Shown here piece by piece: positions 20,045 to 28,584 of a stretch of 64,000 nt of DNA. The position numbers and the translations under genes are program-made. Under the pieces are notes generated by a model. That model saw only the letters and a list, made by a program, of their open reading frames with translations, was not told the DNA's origin and did no database searches. The DNA lies in NCBI GenBank assembly GCA_025345505.1, contig JANVCC010009742.1, positions 436,907 through 500,906 of the forward strand, written 5' to 3'. The stretch's first letter is position 1. Each line of letters begins with the position of its first letter. The stretch is from Todiramphus chloris collaris (Eukaryota > Chordata > Aves > Coraciiformes > Alcedinidae).

Positions 20045-21583
20045 ATGCCCGATTTTCCCGAGATTTATGATGTTGTGATTGCCGGCGCAGGCCCTGTCGG
20101 CCTGTTTCTCGCCTGCGAGCTGCGCCTCGCCGGCCTCTCGGTCCTGGTGCTGGAGCAAGCCGAGAACCCGCACTCCCCCCTGAAAGGGCTGCCGTTCGGC
20201 ATGCGCGGCCTTTCCGCCCCCACCGTCGAAGCCTTCTATCGCCGCGGCCTGCTGGATGATATCCCGGCCAAGCAAAAAGAACCATCGGATGGCAACAGGA
20301 CACCGGCTACGGCGCATTGGGTGCAACAGCCGCGCCGCGCGGGCGGCCATTTCGCCGGCATCCAGTTTTTCCAGGACACGATCGACACCTCAAAATGGCC
20401 CTATCGCCTGCCCGGCCCTGCCGCCGCCAATCTGGCCACCACCATGCAGCAGGTGGAATCCGTCCTTGCCGCCCGCGCTGACGCAATGGGCGTCGAGATC
20501 AGGCGCGGCCTCGGCGTGGAGCGTTTCGACCAGTCGAACGATGGCGTGACCGTTCATACCGGCGGCACCGCCTTTCACGCACGCTGGCTCGTCGGCTGCG
20601 ATGGCGGGCGCAGCACCGTGCGCAAGGCTGGCGGTTTTACGTTCACCGGCACCGATCCCGAATTCACCGGCTATTCCGTAGAGGTCGAGATCGCTGATCC
20701 GGACATGCTTGCCCCCGGCCGTCAGTATACGCCGACGGGCATGTACACCTACCAGAAGCCCGGTACCATCGCGATGGTCGATTTCGACGGCGGCGTTTAC
20801 CACCGGACCCGGCCGATCACGCTCGACCACGTGCAGGCGGTGCTGCGCCGCGTCTCCGGCACCAGCGTCACATTGACGGCGCTCACGCTTGCCACCACGT
20901 GGACGGACCGCGCCTGTCAGGCCACCGCCTACCGCAACGGACGGGTGCTGCTCGCCGGTGACGCTGCGCACATCCATTCCCCGCTCGGCGGACAGGGATT
21001 GAATCTCGGGCTTGGCGACGCGATGAACCTGGGATGGAAGCTCGCATCAACGATCCGCGGCACCGCGCCGTCCGGCCTGCTCGACAGTTATGAGAGGGAA
21101 CGGCACCCGGTTGGAGCGCAGGTGCTTGACTGGTCGCGTGCCCAGGTCGCGCTCATGCGGCCGAGCCGCAGTTCCCGTGCGCTCGAAGCCATCATGCGTG
21201 ATCTCATCGATACGCGCGATGGTGCAACCTACTTCGCCGAACGCGTCTGGGGCGTGTCGCTCCGCTACGATCTAGGGGACAGCCATCCGCTCGTCGGTCG
21301 CAGCGCGCCCGACTTCGAGCTGGCCGACGGGACGTTCCTTGGCGGGCATCTTGGAAGCGGGAAAGGCCTTCTCCTGGACTTTGACGCCGCTGCACCGCTT
21401 CAGGCGCTGGCACGCCGCTGGGGCGGCCGGATCGGCTATCTCGCACAAGATGCCAGAAACCGGCTTGGCCTGCGCACCGTGCTCATACGCCCTGACGGTA
21501 TCGTCGCCTGGGCCGGTGCGACCGCTTCCGATCTGAAAGACCTTGCGCAGACCGCGGCGCAATGGTTCGGCGAGCCTGAATAG
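20045..21583 (+). CDS. FAD-dependent aromatic monooxygenase (PheA/TfdB, polyketide hydroxylase-like)
   Basis: A 512-residue class A flavoprotein monooxygenase. [21 protein letters not shown] near residue 10 binds the FAD ADP moiety. LVGCDGGRSTVRK near 183 is the DG motif for FAD and NAD(P)H, and LLAGDAAHIHSPLGGQGLNLG near 302 is the GD motif. After residue ~415 a thioredoxin-like C-terminal domain follows (PLVGRSAPDFELADG), as in PgaE/RdmE-type aromatic polyketide hydroxylases; it has no active cysteine pair. Such enzymes hydroxylate phenolic or polyketide substrates; the substrate here is unknown. Single gene. Its expression may be set by the structured leader, whose last hairpin touches the AAAGGAG ribosome binding site. 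A paralogue with different upstream control lies at 45230. Confidence 0.9.
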   Translation: MPDFPEIYDVVIAGAGPVGLFLACELRLAGLSVLVLEQAENPHSPLKGLPFGMRGLSAPTVEAFYRRGLLDDIPAKQKEPSDGNRTPATAHWVQQPRRAGGHFAGIQFFQDTIDTSKWPYRLPGPAAANLATTMQQVESVLAARADAMGVEIRRGLGVERFDQSNDGVTVHTGGTAFHARWLVGCDGGRSTVRKAGGFTFTGTDPEFTGYSVEVEIADPDMLAPGRQYTPTGMYTYQKPGTIAMVDFDGGVYHRTRPITLDHVQAVLRRVSGTSVTLTALTLATTWTDRACQATAYRNGRVLLAGDAAHIHSPLGGQGLNLGLGDAMNLGWKLASTIRGTAPSGLLDSYERERHPVGAQVLDWSRAQVALMRPSRSSRALEAIMRDLIDTRDGATYFAERVWGVSLRYDLGDSHPLVGRSAPDFELADGTFLGGHLGSGKGLLLDFDAAAPLQALARRWGGRIGYLAQDARNRLGLRTVLIRPDGIVAWAGATASDLKDLAQTAAQWFGEPE

Positions 21584-21601
21584 GCAGGTGAACGATACGT
21601 G

Positions 21602-21726
21602 GTGCGTGGTTCGACAAGCTCACCATGAGGAAAGTGGTTTGGTTGCAAAGCCAGTCACAGGCGTTGCAGAACATGACTCCCTGCAGCCCACGTCATCCCT
21701 CATGGTGAGCTTGTCGAACCACGCAC
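21602..21726. repeat. ~126 bp palindromic intergenic repeat, copy B
   Basis: The same inverted arms as copy A, starting GTGCGTGGTTCGAC and ending with its complement, enclosing a ~62 bp core. It lies 18 bases after the monooxygenase stop and before the stop of the convergent ftrA gene. Confidence 0.9.
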
Positions 21727-21746
21727 GCTGTTGCTTGCCGTGGTCC

Positions 21747-22748
21747 TCACGCCGTCTGCAGCGCCTTCTCTCCGCCGAACATCTCGCGGTAGGCGGTGGG
21801 CGTTGTTGCCAGCTGCTGGCGAAAATGATGCCGCAGGGTGGCAGCCGTGCCGAACCCGGTGGTCTCGGCGATGATCTCGACCGAAAGCGCGGATTGCTCG
21901 AGCAGTTCCCGTGCCTTGGCCAGCCGTTCTGACAGCAGCCACTTAGCCGGCGTCGTGCCTGTAGCGGCCTCGAAGCGGCGCAGGAAGGTGCGCGGGCTCA
22001 TGCCCGCCGCCTTGGCCAGCGTTGCAATGGAAAAATCCTGCCTGAGCTCGGTGCGCATCCGCTCGAGCAGCGGCGACAGCCTCTTCCCCTCATGCGGGGG
22101 CGGCACGGCCCGTTCGACGAACTGCGCCTGCCCGCCTTCACGGTGCGGCGCCACCACAAGCCGGCGCGCCACCTTGTTGGCGGCCTCGGTACCAAAATCC
22201 CGGCGGATCAGATGCAGGCAGAGGTCAATGCCCGCCGCGCTCCCGGCAGAGGTCAGGACGCTACCCTCATCCACGTAAAGCACGTTGGGCTCAACCGCGA
22301 TATCCGGATAGCGCTCTGCCAGGAGATCGGCATAACGCCAATGCGTCGTCGCCCTGCGCCCGGCCAGGAGACCGGCGGCCGCCAGGACGAACACACCGGA
22401 GCAGATGGAGAGAATCCGCGCGCCATTGGCATGCGCCCGCCAAAGGGCCTGTGCCAAAGCGTCCGGCACTGCATGCTCGACACCGCGCCAGCCCGGCATG
22501 ATGATGGTGCCTGCCTGTTCGAACAGGTCAAGCCCGCCATCGGCCAGAATGCGCACGCCGCCGGTGGCGCGCAATTCGCCCACCTCGATACTGGCGACGG
22601 CGAACCTGTACCAGTCATCGCCCATTTCCGGGCGCGGCAGTCCGAACATTTCGACGACCAGGCCGAACTCGAACGTGCAGAGCCCGTCATAAGCAACGGC
22701 GACAACCAGCGGATTCTCAAGGCGGGGGGCAAGGGATGCGTTTGACAT
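21747..22748 (-). CDS. ftrA: FtrA/GlxA-type AraC-family regulator with DJ-1/PfpI-like domain
   Basis: A 333-residue regulator. Residues ~10-190 form a DJ-1/PfpI (GATase1-like) domain with the conserved nucleophile-elbow cysteine in ILSICSGVFVLAAAGLL. Residues ~225-325 hold two AraC helix-turn-helix motifs: SIATLAKAAGMSPRTFLRRF, and the second around IIAETTGFGTAATLRHHFRQ. The order and length match FtrA-type activators. The ATG at 22748 is taken as start; no good ribosome binding site is visible and a TTG at 22778 is possible. A rhodanese gene is divergent 86 bases away, a pairing often seen with FtrA. Two palindromes between them are likely operator candidates. Confidence 0.88.
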   Translation of the reverse strand: MSNASLAPRLENPLVVAVAYDGLCTFEFGLVVEMFGLPRPEMGDDWYRFAVASIEVGELRATGGVRILADGGLDLFEQAGTIIMPGWRGVEHAVPDALAQALWRAHANGARILSICSGVFVLAAAGLLAGRRATTHWRYADLLAERYPDIAVEPNVLYVDEGSVLTSAGSAAGIDLCLHLIRRDFGTEAANKVARRLVVAPHREGGQAQFVERAVPPPHEGKRLSPLLERMRTELRQDFSIATLAKAAGMSPRTFLRRFEAATGTTPAKWLLSERLAKARELLEQSALSVEIIAETTGFGTAATLRHHFRQQLATTPTAYREMFGGEKALQTA

Positions 22749-22749
22749 G

Positions 22750-22777
22750 ATATCGACGATATATGGCAATCTTGCCA
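22750..22777. promoter_or_regulatory. Two adjacent palindromes in the ftrA/rhodanese divergent promoter
   Basis: ATATCGACGATAT (22750-22762) is a perfect 6-1-6 palindrome, and TGGCAATCTTGCCA (22764-22777) a perfect 6-2-6 palindrome. They sit directly upstream of ftrA and between it and the divergent rhodanese gene, where an operator controlling both is expected. Confidence 0.45.
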
Positions 22778-22833
22778 ACTACCAGTGCCTTGTTGCTTGC
22801 CTTACGAATTGGGCAGCAACACAGGAGAACGCC

Positions 22834-23259
22834 ATGAGCTACGTTACCGAAACCCCTGCCGCCGCACCACAGATTGTCATCGAGCATTTTTCCCGGCGTC
22901 TCGCGCTTGAGACCGATTGTGCCGATGTGGCCGCATCGCTGAAGGCGGGCGAACAGGATTTTGTCCTCCTGCACGTGGTGGGAACACCGGCGGCCTATGA
23001 ACGTCGCCATGTGCCGGGAGCCATCCATCTTCCGCATCGCGAGATCACCGCCGAGCGCATGGCCGCATGGCCCAACGATACGCTGTTCGTCGCCTATTGC
23101 GCCGGTCCACACTGCAATGGAGCCGATCAGGCGGCGCTGAAACTCGCAAGACTGGGACGCCCGGTGAAAATCATGATCGGCGGCATTACCGGCTGGGCCG
23201 ACGAGGAACTCCCCTTCGCCACCGGCCCGGCAGCGGGCGAGCACAAAAAGGTCGCCTGA
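22834..23259 (+). CDS. Rhodanese-like sulfurtransferase
   Basis: A 141-residue single-domain rhodanese. The active-site loop carries the catalytic cysteine in YCAGPHCNGA near residue 89, preceded by RHVPGAIHLPHRE, the usual substrate-loop and strand motif. Rhodaneses transfer sulfane sulfur to thiol acceptors. The extra Cys and His in this loop (CAGPHC) are typical of the rhodanese proteins paired with FtrA. The start at 22834 is supported by AGGAG 9 bases upstream. It is transcribed away from ftrA and is probably controlled by it. Its stop is 9 bases from the stop of the convergent lipoprotein gene. Confidence 0.9.
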   Translation: MSYVTETPAAAPQIVIEHFSRRLALETDCADVAASLKAGEQDFVLLHVVGTPAAYERRHVPGAIHLPHREITAERMAAWPNDTLFVAYCAGPHCNGADQAALKLARLGRPVKIMIGGITGWADEELPFATGPAAGEHKKVA

Positions 23260-23268
23260 GTTTCCGGT

Positions 23269-23868
23269 TTAGATAACGGACAGCGTCCAGGTGACGATAT
23301 CGCCTGCGGCGCTGTCAAACGCATGGTTCAGTGCGGTGACATAGGCCGCATTGCCCTGGCCGCTGACCGGCGATGTCGAGCGGAACACGCGGGTTGCGCG
23401 CACGGCGCCGTTCTTGTCATTGAGGATCTTGATGGCGATCTCGACAACGGCCGTTTCCTTGCCCGAAGCATCGATATCGAACGTGCGGATATTGCTGATC
23501 ACCTGATAATCGATGGCAAGGCCTTCGCCGGGACGGCCGACACCGCCGAAGCGGCCCGAGCTCTCGAAGGCCTGCACGAGCCGCGTCTGCACGATGTTCG
23601 GCAGGCGGTCGGACCACTGTGCGCCCTTCAGGAACGAAATGGCGTTCGGTCCGGAGCGGACAACGACATTCTCGCCATCAAGCGCTTTGAGGGCCGATGG
23701 CGCGGCGATCAGGATCTGCCGGCTGCCATGTTTTCTGGATGAAGTGTCGGACAGCGACGGGCCGGACAGATCGAATGTATCAAGCTTCTTGGTTCCGGCG
23801 CAGGCGGAAACGGACAAAGCCATCAGCAGAGCGGCAATTGTCGTTCTTGAATTCACCAATGGTATCAT
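23269..23868 (-). CDS. ABC-type transport auxiliary lipoprotein (PqiC/DUF330-like)
   Basis: A 199-residue predicted lipoprotein. A short basic n-region and hydrophobic stretch end in the lipobox LSVSAC (Cys at residue ~23). The body fits the PF03886 family of auxiliary lipoproteins that partner MCE/Mla- and Pqi-type lipid transporters at the outer membrane. Its place as third gene after mlaF and mlaD on the same strand supports that role. The start is uncertain: the ATG at 23868 gives a good signal peptide, while a GTG at 23889 extends it by seven residues. Neither has a strong ribosome binding site. Confidence 0.85.
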   Translation of the reverse strand: MIPLVNSRTTIAALLMALSVSACAGTKKLDTFDLSGPSLSDTSSRKHGSRQILIAAPSALKALDGENVVVRSGPNAISFLKGAQWSDRLPNIVQTRLVQAFESSGRFGGVGRPGEGLAIDYQVISNIRTFDIDASGKETAVVEIAIKILNDKNGAVRATRVFRSTSPVSGQGNAAYVTALNHAFDSAAGDIVTWTLSVI

Positions 23869-23926
23869 CCCTGTCACGCAAAGCTTCACGATTCATTAAC
23901 CTTCATGCGATGCAGCATCGTCAAAG

Positions 23927-24919
23927 TCAACGGCGCGTGCGACCGTCATACTCCGGCACATTGCCGCTGCCGCCGAAAATCACCCGCTGCGGATTCTTCT
24001 CAAGATCGCTGATCGCCCGCTCGATGCGCTGGACCGACTGGCGGCTCTCGGTGACGAGCGCCTGCACGTCGCGCAAGCCCTGTCCGGAGAAGCGGTTGAG
24101 GTTGTCCGTGATCGGGCCGAGCTTGGTGTTGAGATTGTCGGCGACCTCGCGGTAGGATTTGAGTGTGTTCTTGGCCTCGGCAACAACACTGCCGTCCCCG
24201 TCGGACACCAGATTGTCGACCTTGGCCAGGACGCCATCGACCCGGGCGGAAGCGGCATTCAGGCGCGTCATCATTTCACGCGCCTCGCGCACCACCGACT
24301 GCACGTCCTCGGCGCTCTGGCTGAACTTGTCGATCACATCGGAGTTCTTGGCCAGCGCATCGGTGAACTTCTTGGTGTTGTTGACCGTATCGACCAGCGG
24401 CCCCTTCACCTCGGTGATGAAACTTTCGATCGAGCTCATCGCCGTGTTGACGCGTTCGAGAATGTCCTGCGCCTTCTGCAGAAGGTTGTTGACCACCGAC
24501 GGATCGGCATCGATACGCGCGACAGCGCCATCCTTGTCGGCTTCTTCAAGCAGATTGGGTTCATAGACCTTGCCGCCCTTAAGCTCCACGAAAGCCAGAC
24601 CGGTCAGGCCGGTAAAGCCGAGGGTTGCCTGCGTCGAGCGGGTGATCGGTGTCGTGCTGTCAATTTCCGCGGTGGCGATCACCGCGTCAGGATTGGTCTT
24701 GTCGATATTCAGGCGCCGCACGGTGCCAACCTTGATGCCGTTGAACAGCACCTGGCTGCCCTCGGCCAGGCCGGTGACCGAACCGGCAATGCGGATTTCC
24801 AGCGTCGTCATTTCCTGCCTGTCGCCGTAGCGGGCGATCCAGTAGACGAAGACGAACGCCGCGACGCAAACCGCAAGCGTGAAAATCCCGACCAGAACGT
24901 AGTTGGCTTTGGTCTCCAT
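23927..24919 (-). CDS. mlaD: MlaD/MCE-family substrate-binding protein of a lipid ABC transporter
   Basis: A 330-residue protein with one N-terminal membrane anchor (residues ~6-31). An MCE domain (residues ~38-115) includes IRIAGSVTGLAEGSQVLFNGIKVG and GLTGLAFVELKGG. A long helical C-terminal region with coiled-coil pattern follows (~150-310). MCE proteins form hexameric rings or tunnels that carry phospholipids across the periplasm. It lies 12 bases downstream of the ATPase gene mlaF and upstream of the auxiliary lipoprotein gene, so the three form an operon. Confidence 0.93.
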   Translation of the reverse strand: METKANYVLVGIFTLAVCVAAFVFVYWIARYGDRQEMTTLEIRIAGSVTGLAEGSQVLFNGIKVGTVRRLNIDKTNPDAVIATAEIDSTTPITRSTQATLGFTGLTGLAFVELKGGKVYEPNLLEEADKDGAVARIDADPSVVNNLLQKAQDILERVNTAMSSIESFITEVKGPLVDTVNNTKKFTDALAKNSDVIDKFSQSAEDVQSVVREAREMMTRLNAASARVDGVLAKVDNLVSDGDGSVVAEAKNTLKSYREVADNLNTKLGPITDNLNRFSGQGLRDVQALVTESRQSVQRIERAISDLEKNPQRVIFGGSGNVPEYDGRTRR

Positions 24920-24931
24920 CGATTATTCCAC

Positions 24932-25804
24932 CTAACCCTGTTCCTTCAGCAACGGCCCGGATTGCCGGGCGCTTTGCACACGATCAGACTTTCGCCTGCT
25001 GCTGCCGTTCGGTACGATCTGGCGCGCGCGCTTGCCATGAAAATATTCCTGAACCCACGGGTCATCAAACGTCAGCATGTCGTCGATGGTTCCTTCCACA
25101 AGAACCCTTTTCTTACCCAATACCGCGATTCGGTCGCAAACGGCGAACAGGCTGTCGAGATCGTGCGTGACCATATAGACCGTCAAACCCATGGTATCGC
25201 GCAGATTTGCGATCAGTTCATCGAAATCCGCGGCACCGATGGGATCGAGCCCCGATGTCGGCTCATCGAGAAAGACGATGTCGGGATCGAGCGACAAAGC
25301 GCGGGCGAGCGCCGCACGCTTGATCATGCCGCCAGACAGTTCCGACGGAAATTTCTCCGCCGTATCCGGTTTCAATCCAACGAGATCGATCTTGAGGCGC
25401 GCCAGTTCGTCCATCAGGCTGTGCGGAATGTCGAGATATTCACGCATCGGCACCTGAATGTTCTCCAGAACCGTCAGCGACGAGAACAAGGCACCGTGCT
25501 GGAACAGGACGCCCATGCGCATGTCGACGCTGAGTTTTTCCTGTTCCGTTGCATGATCGATGTCATGGCCGAAAATGCTGATATTGCCGTGCTGTTTCTG
25601 ATTGAGACCGAGGATCGTCCGCATGAGGACGGACTTGCCGGTCCCCGATGCGCCGACAAATCCCAGTATCTCGCCGCGATAAACGTCGAGATTCAGGTGC
25701 TCAAGCACCGATGAACGGCCGAAGGACACGCTGACATCCTTGACCGAAAGGATGATATCGCTGGGCTCCTGCTCTCTGCTCTGGCCGTTGTCTGTCGAAT
25801 TCAT
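24932..25804 (-). CDS. mlaF: MlaF-like ATPase of a lipid ABC transporter
   Basis: A 290-residue ABC ATPase. Walker A is GASGTGKS, the signature LSGGMIKRAALARAL, and Walker B IVFLDEPTSGLD; the switch histidine is in VTHDLDSL. LSGGMIKR is typical of Mla/Ttg2A ATPases, which drive retrograde or anterograde phospholipid movement with MlaE and MlaD. The ATG at 25804 is chosen (GAGG close upstream); a longer start at 25870 has no ribosome binding site. The gene normally follows a permease gene (mlaE), but none is present upstream; there the region is occupied by a MITE-like element and the divergent dgcA. Confidence 0.92.
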   Translation of the reverse strand: MNSTDNGQSREQEPSDIILSVKDVSVSFGRSSVLEHLNLDVYRGEILGFVGASGTGKSVLMRTILGLNQKQHGNISIFGHDIDHATEQEKLSVDMRMGVLFQHGALFSSLTVLENIQVPMREYLDIPHSLMDELARLKIDLVGLKPDTAEKFPSELSGGMIKRAALARALSLDPDIVFLDEPTSGLDPIGAADFDELIANLRDTMGLTVYMVTHDLDSLFAVCDRIAVLGKKRVLVEGTIDDMLTFDDPWVQEYFHGKRARQIVPNGSSRRKSDRVQSARQSGPLLKEQG

Positions 25805-25935
25805 TCGCCTCGGGCGTCCCTGGATCTGAAAATCAGTACATAAAGCTCTGCGGGCCTTGTTGCCATCCATGCCGCATAGAAATGGCGTCCCGTGACAGCA
25901 GAAGCACTTGAATTGTTTGCTCTATCGGTCAACAT
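25801..25935 (-). CDS. Possible 44-codon small reading frame overlapping the mlaF start
   Basis: An ATG at 25935 opens 44 codons whose TGA overlaps the mlaF ATG as ATGA, the arrangement of translationally coupled genes. The product (starting MLTDRANN) resembles nothing I recognise and does not look like the end of an MlaE permease. It may be a chance frame or a leader peptide. It is included because of the coupling geometry, with low confidence. Confidence 0.2.
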   Translation of the reverse strand: MLTDRANNSSASAVTGRHFYAAWMATRPAELYVLIFRSRDARGE

Positions 25936-25979
25936 CCCCCACACATATCGAGTCTCGGACTTGATGTCACTGTAGCAAT

Positions 25980-26253
25980 TAGAGCCTTTCCTGCTTAAAC
26001 AGAACCAGTTCTGTTTCCCGGATGGCGAGACAACCCACGAGGAAGGTAGCGAGGCCGATGTTTACCCATCGGACGAAGCTGCCTGACAAAGTGGGTGTCC
26101 GCCAGCCGGAAACCCGAAGGGCCGGGTGAATTTGGCCCAATTCCATCGGGCTTCGGCGTCGCCCGATGGAAAGGCATCGGCCTTGCCAAACCCCTCGACC
26201 TTGAACCAAATTCCCTCCGGCAGAACGATTCTTTTTAAGCAGGAAAGGCTCTA
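25980..26253. mobile_element. 274 bp MITE-like element with TA ends, between mlaF and dgcA
   Basis: Terminal inverted repeats begin TAGAGCCTTTCCTGCTTAAA (25980-25999, with its complement at 26234-26253) and extend imperfectly for about 35 bp each. The outermost TA at each end fits a TA target duplication, as left by IS630/Tc1-mariner-type transposases. Nothing inside resembles a transposase, so it would be a non-autonomous copy. Its right end lies 11 bases from the dgcA start, so it supplies the dgcA leader. Confidence 0.65.
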
Positions 26254-26264
26254 AGGCGCACATA

Positions 26265-27248
26265 ATGACTGTTATCATGGAGATTACCGTTGAACGTTGG
26301 CCCATTGCCGGAACGTTTACAATCTCGCGGGGTTCCAAGACGGAAGCAGCCGTGGTGGTTTGTACCCTGCGCGACGGACTGCACACGGGGCGCGGCGAAT
26401 GCGTTCCCTATGCCCGCTATGGCGAAAGCCTCGATTCCGTCTGTGCCGAAATCGAAAAACTGCGCAGCGTGCTCGCCGCAGGGGCCAACCGGCACGATTT
26501 GCCCGGTTTGATCGGCGCCGGCGCGGCCCGCAATGCCGTCGATTGTGCGCTCTGGGATCTCGAAGCCAAACGGACCGGCCGGCGCATTGCCGATATCATC
26601 GGCTTGTCGCCGCTCAAAGCCCTCACCACGGCCGTGACCGTTTCCTTCGGCGATGCACAGACCATGGCTGCCTCGGCCCGCGCCCTGTCGGGCCGTCCGG
26701 TCATCAAGGTCAAGGTGGGCGGCGAGGATGACGAAGATCGCATTCGGGCCGTAGCGGAAGCTGCGCCCGACAGCCGCATCATTCTCGACGCCAATGAGGG
26801 CTGGACCGACCGGAATATCGTCCGGCACATGCTGGCCGCCGCAAAGGCGGGGGTCGTGCTTATCGAGCAGCCGCTCCCGGCTGGCAAGGACGGCATTCTC
26901 TCGACAATCCCCCACCCCGTCCCCCTGTGTGCCGACGAGAGCGCCCACGGTACGGACGATCTGCACACCCTCCTTGGTCGCTACGACAGCATCAACATCA
27001 AGCTCGACAAGACGGGCGGCCTGTCCGAGGCCCTGCGCATGCAGAAACGGGCGCGCGAACTCGGGTTCGGCATCATGGTCGGCTGCATGGTGGGCACGTC
27101 CCTGGCCATGGCGCCTGCCATCCTCGTCGCGCAGGACGCCGACTTCGTCGATCTCGACGGTCCGCTGATCCTGAAGGAGGACCGCCAGCCCGGCCTCGTC
27201 TTTGAAGGCAGCCGCGTCTCGCCACCGCAATCGGAGCTTTGGGGCTAG
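26265..27248 (+). CDS. dgcA: Enolase-superfamily dipeptide epimerase / N-acetyl-D-Glu racemase DgcA-like
   Basis: A 327-residue enolase-superfamily enzyme of the muconate-lactonising subgroup. The catalytic KxK is in VIKVKVGG (~residue 146). Metal ligands follow in LDANEGW, IEQPL and CADES, and the second base lysine is in INIKLDKTGG. This set is that of L-Ala-D/L-Glu epimerases and of the DgcA racemase of D-glutamate use in Rhizobiales. Which of the two substrates applies cannot be told here, and the usual partner dgcN is not in the window. The start at 26265 is preceded by AAGG at the very end of the MITE-like element; 26277 is an alternative. The stop shares the palindrome CTAG with that of the convergent MFS gene. 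Confidence 0.85.
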   Translation: MTVIMEITVERWPIAGTFTISRGSKTEAAVVVCTLRDGLHTGRGECVPYARYGESLDSVCAEIEKLRSVLAAGANRHDLPGLIGAGAARNAVDCALWDLEAKRTGRRIADIIGLSPLKALTTAVTVSFGDAQTMAASARALSGRPVIKVKVGGEDDEDRIRAVAEAAPDSRIILDANEGWTDRNIVRHMLAAAKAGVVLIEQPLPAGKDGILSTIPHPVPLCADESAHGTDDLHTLLGRYDSINIKLDKTGGLSEALRMQKRARELGFGIMVGCMVGTSLAMAPAILVAQDADFVDLDGPLILKEDRQPGLVFEGSRVSPPQSELWG

Positions 27249-28447
27249 CGCTCGCGCTGCTCCAATCGAAGCGAAACATTGGCCAGGACAAGCCCGACTG
27301 CCGCCAGTGCCACCATGGCATAGAAGCCATAGATGCCGGTGGCGCTGTAAAGCGGTCCGGACACCATGGTGACGATGGCCAGCGACGTGCCGATGAAGAA
27401 GGTGGATATGCCCTGCGCCGTTCCACCTTTCTCCTCGGGAATGGTCATGGCGATCATTTTCTGCATGCCGAGGAAAGACAGGGCGAAGGAGAAGGCATGC
27501 AGGCTCTGCACGACGAAAAAGCCGGCGACGCCGAGACCGGCGGGCACGATCAGCGGGAAGACGGTCCAGCGGAATATGGCGACGGCTGAACCGATCATCA
27601 GCACCCTGGCCGGATGCAGGCGTCCGAAAACCCGGCGAAAGCAGGTGAACATGATCACCTCGGCCACCACGGCGATGGACCAGAGCGCGCCGATCACCGT
27701 CTCTTCAATGCCGATGGACTTCCAGTAGATGGCCGAAAAACTGTAGCCGTAGGCGTGGCTTGCCTGCGTGATCCCCGTGGCGATCAGGAAGGTCACGAAC
27801 GCCGGGCGGCGCAGCGCCCTGCCTGCATCCGCCATGTCGATATCCGACAGCGGCGACAGGCGGCGCGGCTTGCCGATGCGCGGCACCACGAAGCTCATGC
27901 CGCATGCGGCTACCAGCGCCCCCAGCAGCACCGTCGGGATGATCCACTCGCCCGTGTGCTGGATCAGCACACCGCCGGCAAAGGAAGCCAGCAGGAACGC
28001 AATCGATCCCCAGACGCGCATTCTGGCAAAATCCGCGCCGTAGCGGCGCACGCCTGAAAGCGCAATCGTGTCGGCCAGCGGAACCTGCGATGTCCACGGT
28101 GCGGCAAGCACCAGCGACACGACCAGTATCCCGAAGAAATTGAACGGCAGAAAGTAGAACGCCGCAACGATCACCGCCAGAACGGTGGCAATGGTCAGGA
28201 TATGCGCCCGGTCGCTGGATTGATCAGCCAGAATGGAAACCAGCGGCGCGGCGATGACGCGCACGAACAGCGGCATGGACAGGACGATCGATATTTCCGT
28301 CGGCGACAGCGAACGGAACTCCAGCCACAGGGGGAAATAGGGCAGATGCAGGCCGCTTGAGATGAAAATCGCGAAATAAGCCAGAGCCAGCCGAAACTCG
28401 AACCGAGATGGCTTGTCGTGAAAAGTGTCCGCAGTGGCGGCTGTCAT
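27245..28447 (-). CDS. MFS transporter, HcaT/PPP-like
   Basis: A 400-residue membrane protein with about 12 hydrophobic helices and no signal peptide. The N-terminal half (FAIFISSGLHLPYFPLWLE) and the overall pattern are typical of the MFS_1-like group that includes HcaT, the 3-phenylpropionate permease family, and nucleoside/H+ symporter relatives. Most alphaproteobacterial members have no proven substrate. No Shine-Dalgarno stands out before the ATG at 28447. The 3' end is tail-to-tail with dgcA, and the two stops share CTAG. Confidence 0.85.
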   Translation of the reverse strand: MTAATADTFHDKPSRFEFRLALAYFAIFISSGLHLPYFPLWLEFRSLSPTEISIVLSMPLFVRVIAAPLVSILADQSSDRAHILTIATVLAVIVAAFYFLPFNFFGILVVSLVLAAPWTSQVPLADTIALSGVRRYGADFARMRVWGSIAFLLASFAGGVLIQHTGEWIIPTVLLGALVAACGMSFVVPRIGKPRRLSPLSDIDMADAGRALRRPAFVTFLIATGITQASHAYGYSFSAIYWKSIGIEETVIGALWSIAVVAEVIMFTCFRRVFGRLHPARVLMIGSAVAIFRWTVFPLIVPAGLGVAGFFVVQSLHAFSFALSFLGMQKMIAMTIPEEKGGTAQGISTFFIGTSLAIVTMVSGPLYSATGIYGFYAMVALAAVGLVLANVSLRLEQRER

Positions 28448-28584
28448 GGAGGAACTTTCGGAGGATCGAGGAACGGCGCACGAATATATGAATAGCCGTA
28501 TTCCGAAATACCATGATTTGGCCCAACTGCCTAGAAACGCTGAAGGTTTTCCAGCTCAATTATCATGAATACAGAAAATATAAA

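Noticed and set aside
19721-20350. 209-codon - strand frame across the structured leader
   Set aside because: It runs into the antisense of the monooxygenase, has no domain pattern, and the GNRA loop and G-U pairs favour a + strand RNA.
23697-24155. 152-codon + strand frame opposite the lipoprotein and mlaD genes
   Set aside because: It overlaps two supported genes and has no ribosome binding site or family resemblance.
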